Shown here one piece after another: positions 63,917 through 64,000 of a stretch of DNA of 64,000 nucleotides. The notes under the pieces are model-generated. The model searched no databases, had not been told where the DNA came from, and saw nothing but the letters and a program-made list of their open reading frames with translations. A program made the translations under genes and the position numbers. The DNA comes from Modestobacter italicus (GTDB lineage: Bacteria; Actinomycetota; Actinomycetes; Mycobacteriales; Geodermatophilaceae): NCBI RefSeq assembly GCF_019799965.1, contig NZ_JABGCJ010000003.1:532637-596636 (forward strand). Direction: 5' to 3'. Each line of letters opens with the position of its first letter. Position 1 is the first letter of the stretch.

Positions 63917-63935
63917 CTAACGATGGACGAGGTTG
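63917..63935. other. Right attachment site (attR)
   Basis: Element arm CTAACGATGG (63917-63926) then ACG and the AGGTTG core. Joined with the left arm, it forms CTAACGATGG-N14-CCATCACTAG, where eight of ten arm positions pair and the centre is TT. Confidence 0.7.
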
Positions 63936-64000
63936 GCGCAGTCGGTGGTTCCGCCCTCGCGGTGGGCGCAGACGTGGTCCAGGTCGGTGCGGGCGGCCGG
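63930..64000 (-). pseudogene. 5' side of the disrupted HNH endonuclease gene (extends beyond window)
   Basis: Reading in from the window edge the frame gives PAARTDLDHVCAHREGGTTD then CAN, the catalytic DLDH part of an HNH domain of the 13E12/DUF222 type. It stops at the core and resumes at 59430 as LCCLCRRHHRLK. The rest of the gene lies outside the window. Confidence 0.85.

Larger units (their letters stand above)
59425..63935. mobile_element. 4.5-kb integrated element with serine recombinase and RepSA-like gene
   Basis: The element lies between two copies of AGGTTG (59425-59430 and 63930-63935), 4505 bases apart. Excising it rejoins TDCAN and LCCLCRRHH of an HNH gene without frame change, so the target was an intact gene. 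Contents in order: large serine recombinase (plus), small protein and RepSA-like initiator (minus), a noncoding region, and an atypical cargo gene (plus). No FtsK/TraB transfer gene, capsid or terminase is visible, so it is a minimal AICE-like or plasmid-derived element that would need a helper for transfer. Confidence 0.85.

Overview
The window is 64 kb of high-GC (about 73%) actinobacterial chromosome. The order rplL-rplJ, rplA-rplK, nusG-secE-tRNA-Trp, hadA/hadB-like genes and rpmG, together with the rpsL-rpsG-fusA-tuf block next to the S10 operon and a 14-gene nuo operon followed by a polyprenyl synthase gene, is the classic actinobacterial arrangement. Long acidic N-terminal tails on NusG and SecE, GTG/TTG starts and the accessory gene set suggest a member of the Geodermatophilaceae (Blastococcus/Geodermatophilus/Modestobacter type). 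The family assignment is inference; no 16S gene is present.

Region 1 (1-30 kb) is the information-processing core, almost all on the minus strand. It runs rplP (cut by the window edge), rpsC, rplV, rpsS, rplB, rplW, rplD, rplC, rpsJ, tuf, fusA, rpsG, rpsL, then rpoC-rpoB, rplL-rplJ, rplA-rplK, nusG-secE, tRNA-Trp, a frameshifted lipoprotein pseudogene, two MaoC-type dehydratase genes, rpmG, tRNA-Met and tRNA-Thr. Three plus-strand accessory genes sit between rpsL and rpoC: a trypsin-like protease, a small protein resembling the protease N-domain, and an F420-type LLM oxidoreductase. A good promoter for rpsL is visible at 9992-10020.

Region 2 (27.8-42 kb) is mixed. It holds a membrane-bound GAF-GGDEF-EAL protein with a degenerate GGDEF site and, upstream of it, an unusual leader containing a 29-codon Trp/Arg-repeat ORF and a nested stem-loop. 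It also holds an EspC/WXG-like gene pair of type VII secretion flavour, a lone TadG-like gene, tRNA-Tyr, a YajQ-family gene, an SGNH hydrolase, htpX, korA-korB (2-oxoacid:ferredoxin oxidoreductase), a lipoprotein sugar dehydrogenase and a polyprenyl diphosphate synthase.

Region 3 (42-58.7 kb) is the complete nuoA-N operon (proton-pumping NADH:quinone oxidoreductase) on the minus strand. It is preceded by a perfect Rex-type redox operator (58818-58835) overlapping a plausible -10 element. The adjacent prenyl synthase gene fits menaquinone side-chain synthesis for the same respiratory chain.

Region 4 (59.4-63.9 kb) is a 4.5-kb integrated element inserted into an HNH endonuclease gene whose two halves flank it. 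Both junctions share AGGTTG. The element encodes a large serine recombinase, a RepSA-like rolling-circle initiator, a small conserved-looking companion, and a lower-GC membrane/coiled-coil cargo protein of unknown function. Joining the two ends recreates an attP-like dyad centred on TT, and a promoter/operator sharing the same CTAACGAT motif lies at the right end. The strongest candidates for something undescribed are this compact element with its cargo gene and the leader-peptide arrangement in front of the GGDEF/EAL gene.
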